A stretch of DNA of 64,000 nucleotides from Hybos culiciformis (taxonomy: Eukaryota > Arthropoda > Insecta > Diptera > Hybotidae): contig OZ023274.1 of assembly GCA_964007475.1 (NCBI GenBank), positions 101,069,322-101,133,321 of the forward strand, given 5' to 3'. This document shows, piece after piece, positions 59,327 through 64,000 of this stretch. The position numbers and the translations under genes are program-made. Position 1 is the stretch's first letter, and each line of letters begins with the position of its first letter. The notes beneath the pieces were generated by a model. It was not told the origin of the DNA. It did no database searches and saw nothing but the letters and a program-made list of their open reading frames with translations.

Positions 59327-59949
59327 CACTGAGAAAAAAACCATAGTATAATTATACAAAAACCTAGTATAAAATACACAAGGCTTCGGCAGTTTTCAGC
59401 CTACCAAGTTCTTGTATAAAAAAACTAAGTTAATTTTTGTTTTAACAAAGTTAAGCTTTGTTAAATCTACTTAGTTTTTTGTATAAAAATATACTTTTTA
59501 ATATGTTAATTTATAATTTATGTGTAATCTTTTAGATCAAGGATGATCATCGCTTATGCACTTGTACCACATTTGTTATTGTAATCCCACTTTGTTTATA
59601 TGAATAATAAAACAGAATAGGAAAAAAAAAACCCTATGCACTTCATATACACTTCGTGCTTATGTAAGTGCATGAAAAATTAAACAAAAAAAAAAAAAAA
59701 CCAGCGACTACTTAGATATAAAAACATTTAAAAATTCTAAAATACTTTTCAAGCTCAAAAATTTTAGTGGTATAATGGCTTTTAAATTATATCAAAATAC
59801 CTATATTTATAGCTGCATGGCAACACTGATTGCCAGATGATTTCACTATATTTTAAGCCGTAAACAAAATTCCGGTTACAACTATATTATTAGCGACAAT
59901 AATGTAAGAAAAACAGCAGCGTGGCTTAAATCATGTTTTCTTTTTGTTG

Positions 59950-60312
59950 CCCGAATAGTTTAACCTAAAATAACTTTTTCAAATATGCCTGAAAAATTTC
60001 AGGCATATTAGTACTTCTTCTGAAAAGGAATTAGAATAAAAATATTCTACATGCATTGCATTAATGGAATTTAATGGCAAAAATAATTTATACCAACAAC
60101 TCAATTACAAATTACTTCAAAAAAAAAACTGTTTTAGTTAAAAGAGCATTTTCAAATATGGCTGCAAAATTTGACATTAGTATTTCTTCCGAAAAGTAAT
60201 TGTCATTAACATATTTCTCCTGCATTTTATTAGTGTAATTTAATGTCAAAAATAAATTACACTAACAAACTAAAAAAATTACATTAAGAAAAATTAATAT
60301 CAAAAATAAATT
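59950..60312. repeat. Diverged tandem duplication, about 180-bp unit
   Basis: Two copies share TTTTCAAATATG, then ATTAGTA-TTCTTC-GAAAAG, then CATGCATT or CTGCATTT, then AATTTAATG-CAAAAATAA (about 59975-60105 and 60150-60285). The divergence is visible by eye, so this is older than the 106-bp and 96-bp duplications. Confidence 0.65.
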
Positions 60313-61452
60313 ATCTACAAAATAGGTGCATTGGAACATTTTTATTCAGAATACATATTTGTATTCCAAAAACTTTTTGAAAATTAGCACTAATAATTAA
60401 TAAATGAAATATTTGTTATTCAATAATTTAAAATAAATTTTATTTTCCTTTCAATCGAAAAAAAAAAATAGTATTTTCGACTTTAATTCTGAGCCAATAT
60501 AGAGTAGCTTATTGCGCTGATAAGCTTCATTAAGTTGCTAGCGGCTGTCGGTTTTATCATCAGCTGACACATAAATTTTTTCTTTTTTCTTTTTTTTTTT
60601 TGCCTTTTTTTATGACAATAATCGAGGCATTTTTGACATTCAGCGTTACATTTTTGACACTTACATTTTTTTCACTCTCAATCACAATGCTTCTAAAGAA
60701 GTTTCACTTCAAAAATATTTGTATTTCGTCTTCGCACTTCCCATTTAAAAAAAAAAATCATTCGCACTTTGAATAGGAAGAAAAAAAAAACATTTTTTCT
60801 GTATTTATTTTTTTCCTACTTTTTTGTGCATGCACTGTAAAATTATAAATTCTTATTTATAATATTTTCTGATCGCAATTGTGTGATTGATGTATGAATA
60901 ATGTAAATAAAAATAAAAGGACCGCAGAAAATTAATGTTAATTTAAAAATTAATGTAAAGAGGATTATTTATTTGCAATCAATTTTAAAGCAATTAGCTC
61001 AGAGCTTGATTTGCTTTGTAATTATTAATCGTATTTTCAAAGTTTTCACAAAAAAAATTTTAAAAATAAATTTTCAAGAAAAAAAAAAGAAGCTAATTTT
61101 TGGATTTTTAACGAAAATTGTAGAAGAGGATGCTAAAAATATTTTAAATTACATTTAAAAATACCAAAACTTGACTTTAAATGTAAATAAATTCGAGCAA
61201 GAGCACAATCAAGTTGCTTCATAATATGTTGCATATGTTGTTTTTTGGAAAAGTGTTTTGTACGTTGTTATTTATTATATTACAAGACGAAAAATTAATT
61301 TTTAACTGTGTATTTTTTCCGTGTATTAATAAAACATGCCAAAAATTTATGATGACGGTAGTAAATGCACGTTCAATCTTAATTTTTGGGCATCACTGTT
61401 TTAGATAATCGGACTGTACAAAATAACCTCTCATCGGCAAAAACATCTCAAA

Positions 61453-61652
61453 TGTTTTTTGTTATTTTTTTTGGTTTTTTTGTTTTTTTTTGTTTCATTT
61501 TGGTTTTTTTTTGTTTTTTTCTTGTTTTTTTTTTTGTTTTTTTTTTTGTTTTGTTTTTTTTTGTTTTTTTTGTTTTTTTTCCTTTTTTTTGTTTTTTTTT
61601 GTTTTTTTTTTTTTAAGCTTTTTTTTGTTTTTATATTGTTTTTTTTATTTGA
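61453..61652 (-). repeat. A-rich tail, (CA7-9)n on the minus strand
   Basis: About 200 bp of T runs broken by single G (rarely C), that is, CAAAAAAAA repeats on the minus strand. It directly follows, in minus-strand direction, the 5S-like sequence, so it reads naturally as the tail of a retroposed RNA polymerase III transcript that has since expanded. Six-frame translations (all Phe or all Lys) are meaningless. Confidence 0.7.
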
Positions 61653-61653
61653 A

Positions 61654-61740
61654 CGGTCACCCATCTAAGTTCTATCACAACGAGACGTTGCTTAACACCG
61701 CTTTGTACAATGTTATGTAGTCTTCCACTGAGATATGCCA
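61654..61740 (-). pseudogene. 5S rRNA-like retropseudogene or SINE3-type head
   Basis: The minus strand reads GTTAAGCAACGTC, then ACTTAGATGGGTGACCG. The 43-base span 61654-61696 has the same length as the eukaryotic 5S internal promoter from box A to box C and the same sequence at both ends. Upstream, TGGCATATCTCAGTGGAA (about 61740 downward) lines up at the correct distance (44 bases) with the 5S segment GGCCATACC to TGAA. The 3' third of 5S is absent; after GACCG comes AAATAAAAAAAACA and the A-rich tail. Likely a reverse-transcribed 5S or 5S-headed SINE copy, not a functional rRNA gene. Recognition is from memory of 5S consensus features. Confidence 0.65.
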
Positions 61741-61792
61741 GTAATATACAACAATGTATTAAATAGAAAATATAAATTCGCTATCTATTAAA

Positions 61793-62130
61793 ACTTTATA
61801 CATTTGTTTAAGTAATTTATACAACCACTTGTATAAATTTTTAGATGATTTGTCGAAGTTTTCAAACAAACTTTATACATTGTTTTGGTAATTTATACAA
61901 GCATTTGGATAATTTAACAAATGCTCCGCTTGTATAAATCAACTATTTTTTTTAGATGATTTATCGAAGTTTTCATACAACCTTTATGCATTGTTTTAGT
62001 AATTTATACAAGAATTTGGATAATTTAACAGTTGCTTCACTTGTATAAATCATCTAATTTTTTTTTGATGATTTATCGAAGTTTTCATTTTAAAACAATG
62101 TATAATATTACCAATAACTTGTATAAAAAA
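61793..62130. repeat. Tandem repeat, about 112-bp unit, three copies
   Basis: TAGATGATTTRTCGAAGTTT starts units at about 61842, 61953 and 62066. Each unit contains ACTTTATACATTGTTTT, GTAATTTATACAAG-ATTTGG, ATAATTTAACA and CTTGTATAAATCA. The CTTGTATAAA words are the same as those next to the CACTGAG end at 59327. Confidence 0.75.
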
Positions 62131-62211
62131 ACTTTGATTTTGGTATTTAGAACAATTTTTTTTACCCAAGTCAACTTGTATAGTATTACTATAGTTTTTT
62201 TTCTCAGTGTA

Positions 62212-64000
62212 CAGATACATACAGATATGTATATATACATAAATTTTAGCAAAACTTATTGTATCCTATAACTTTATATGTTATGTATATTTTCATTGGA
62301 ATGTGAACTGAAAAAAAAATTAGGTGGAAACAGCAATAAATAAATATTAATATAGTTTTTGGAAGTCTATGTATAAATCTTTCATTTTTTGGCTTCGTCA
62401 TCGTTAGCTAAAGAAACTTTTATTATATAAATATTATGTTTGGGATATAAGTTTCGCTAAATAATTAAATTTCGAAAGAAATAAGAAGAAATAAGATGTC
62501 GGAAAATGTATATGCTAAATTCTAAAGAAAACTATTATTGTTTTGTAAGTTTTGAAAATTCCCATTGAATTCAAGTTTATTTATGTATGAATACGAAAAA
62601 TAACAAACTAGCCATATTTCATTCATTAAATAAAAAATAATAAATTAATAATTTCATTAATATTTCATAAATAAGTTAAAATAAAATATAAATTTTTAAT
62701 ATTTATATTCCAAAAACTACAGAACAAAATTTTATTAATTGATTGCATTTTAATTCTCGTACACAGTCTAATTGTCAAATAATAATAATAGTCTTTAATT
62801 AAAATATATACTTAAAATATAAGTATAAAATAATAAAACTAAAACTAAATTAATTTTATTTTTTTAATTGAGATAAAAAATAACTTTGTACTATGTCCCT
62901 GGAATTAAAAAAAAAATTAAATTAAGAGTTTCTTGTAAAATTGTTAATGCTTTTCTTGCAAAGACCAACTTTTTTAATTTCATTTATATGTGCGACAAAA
63001 ATCGTGATTTGAATTCAAATTTTTGTAGAAAAAAAAAAGAATTTTCGTACGACTCAGTCTAAGTATCCAATCTTAAAAAAATATATACATATAAACTTAA
63101 ATATAATAAAATGTTTAACTTTTACTGTGATGTATTCTTTTTATCGTTTTCCATGAATAATTATACAATTTTCTTACGCAGTAAAATGTGAAAAAATTGT
63201 TGTTTCTTCTCAGTTTCATACATTAATTTAATAGCTAATGTAGTACTGAAATATTTTCCTAAGTGCTCTCAAGCGCGTTATTATATTTTCAAACAAAATA
63301 AAGTAAAGACCAAGAGATAATATAAAAAGTATGATTGATAAATATAAAAAAAATAATAATTTAATTCAACCACCAAGTTCATGAAGTGACATAAATATTT
63401 AGTTAATATACAAAATATGAAAACTTAAAAGCAAAGAATTCATAATAATTATAATAATAATAATTTAATAAGTATATTGATTTATTTATTTTCGGGAATA
63501 CTAATGTTTATAACTGTAGTTTAGCTTGATGGCACACCTCAAGTCAGTGAAGAGAAAAAATTATCAAAAAAATACAACATTTTTAGAATTTATTTTAAAA
63601 TGAACAAAAAACTATTTTGTGATACTAAATTTAAAAAAAATGAACATAGAAATGATAATGAATATTAACTTTATTGAAATAAAATTCAGGTAAAATTACA
63701 CTATAAAAAGAAAATTATGTATTAAATTTAAAATAACAAAAGGATAAAAGCGTTTTCAGTAAATTCAAAACATAAAAAAGGATGGACAAACTAAATGAAA
63801 ATAAGCTGAGAAGATCCATAAAATAACTATTTTACAACTCTTTAAAATTGTTATGCTTAAAATTTTTAAAGAGTTTTTTATACTATATGTAGATACACCT
63901 AGTGTTATTAAAATTGTTAGAATTTAAAATATTTCGAATAAACAAATGTGGATTTGATTTTGGTCTATAAAAGTTTTATTAAGAAATACAGAAATAAAAT
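62212..64000. other. Gene-free AT-rich stretch
   Basis: No gene, repeat array or element end stands out. Poly-A/T tracts and TAATAATAAT-like microsatellites (around 63445-63470) are the only texture. Confidence 0.55.

Larger units (their letters stand above)
59327..62209. mobile_element. Candidate 2.9-kb element with similar inverted ends
   Basis: CACTGAGAAAAAAACCATAG starts at 59327 and its counterpart, CTATAGTTTTTTTTCTCAGTG, ends at 62209. The match continues for about 33 bp (ATAGTAT-ATTATACAA). Both subterminal zones are rich in CTTGTATAAA/TTATACAAG words. Between them are two tandem arrays and a 5S rRNA-like retrocopy, but no transposase. The flanks do not give a clean target duplication, and two independent copies of a widespread CACTGAGAAAA-ended repeat would give the same picture. 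Confidence 0.45.

Noticed and set aside
61386..61720. Phe-only and Lys-only ORFs, possible membrane protein
   Set aside because: They are translations of a T-rich (minus-strand A-rich) tail. Low complexity in every frame.

Overview
This is very AT-rich eukaryotic DNA, almost certainly an arthropod and most likely an insect nuclear genome. Evidence: the only credible genes have short GT-AG introns and AATAAA signals; hAT elements with 8-bp target duplications, foldback elements, MITEs and a 5S rRNA-like retrocopy are present; the rest is long, gene-poor A/T sequence rich in homopolymer runs. I cannot place it to genus, and I recognise no host housekeeping gene. What is readable is mobile-element biology.

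Layout. 1-4.9 kb: no gene. 4.9-8.5 kb: a 128-bp tandem array, then a broken multi-exon gene for a SAM-domain protein whose second intron carries a foldback element. 10.1-10.8 kb: a complete-ended hAT remnant with perfect 8-bp target duplications. 14.9-15.5 kb: first copy of a dispersed repeat ('repeat A') with a conserved 31-bp hairpin. 17.0 kb and 20.2-21.1 kb: foldback-family remnant, then a foldback with arms of a 14-bp minisatellite. 27.6-29.6 kb: repeat island with a tRNA-like sequence, a MITE and repeat A copy 2 split by an insertion.

The main locus is 29.9-40.2 kb. It holds an eight-exon gene (29894-36436, 565 aa) that keeps an open frame through every inferred splice, a homologue of the broken gene at 5.8 kb. 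A tandem duplication of its own 3' end follows (36.4-37.7 kb), then an intronless 811-aa zinc-finger transposase-like gene (37778-40213). Both face the same way. I infer that they are the two genes of one large DNA transposon, with the transposase and a SAM-domain accessory protein acting together. The terminal repeats are not convincingly found.

40.3-51.0 kb: no gene seen. 51.06-52.46 kb: a nested GC-rich foldback made of 35-bp and 50-bp palindromic repeats. 52.65-52.94 kb: a 72-bp satellite. 54.04-54.57 kb: a hAT MITE with 8-bp target duplications. 55.2-55.6 kb: another foldback-family member. 59.3-62.2 kb: a candidate 2.9-kb element with similar inverted ends, containing tandem repeats and a 5S rRNA-like retrocopy with an A-rich tail. 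62.2-64.0 kb: nothing seen.

A recurring theme is a family of foldback elements that share short core blocks (a GC-rich 'hub' and a 'CCGAAACGG' block) but carry quite different repeat arrays in their arms.
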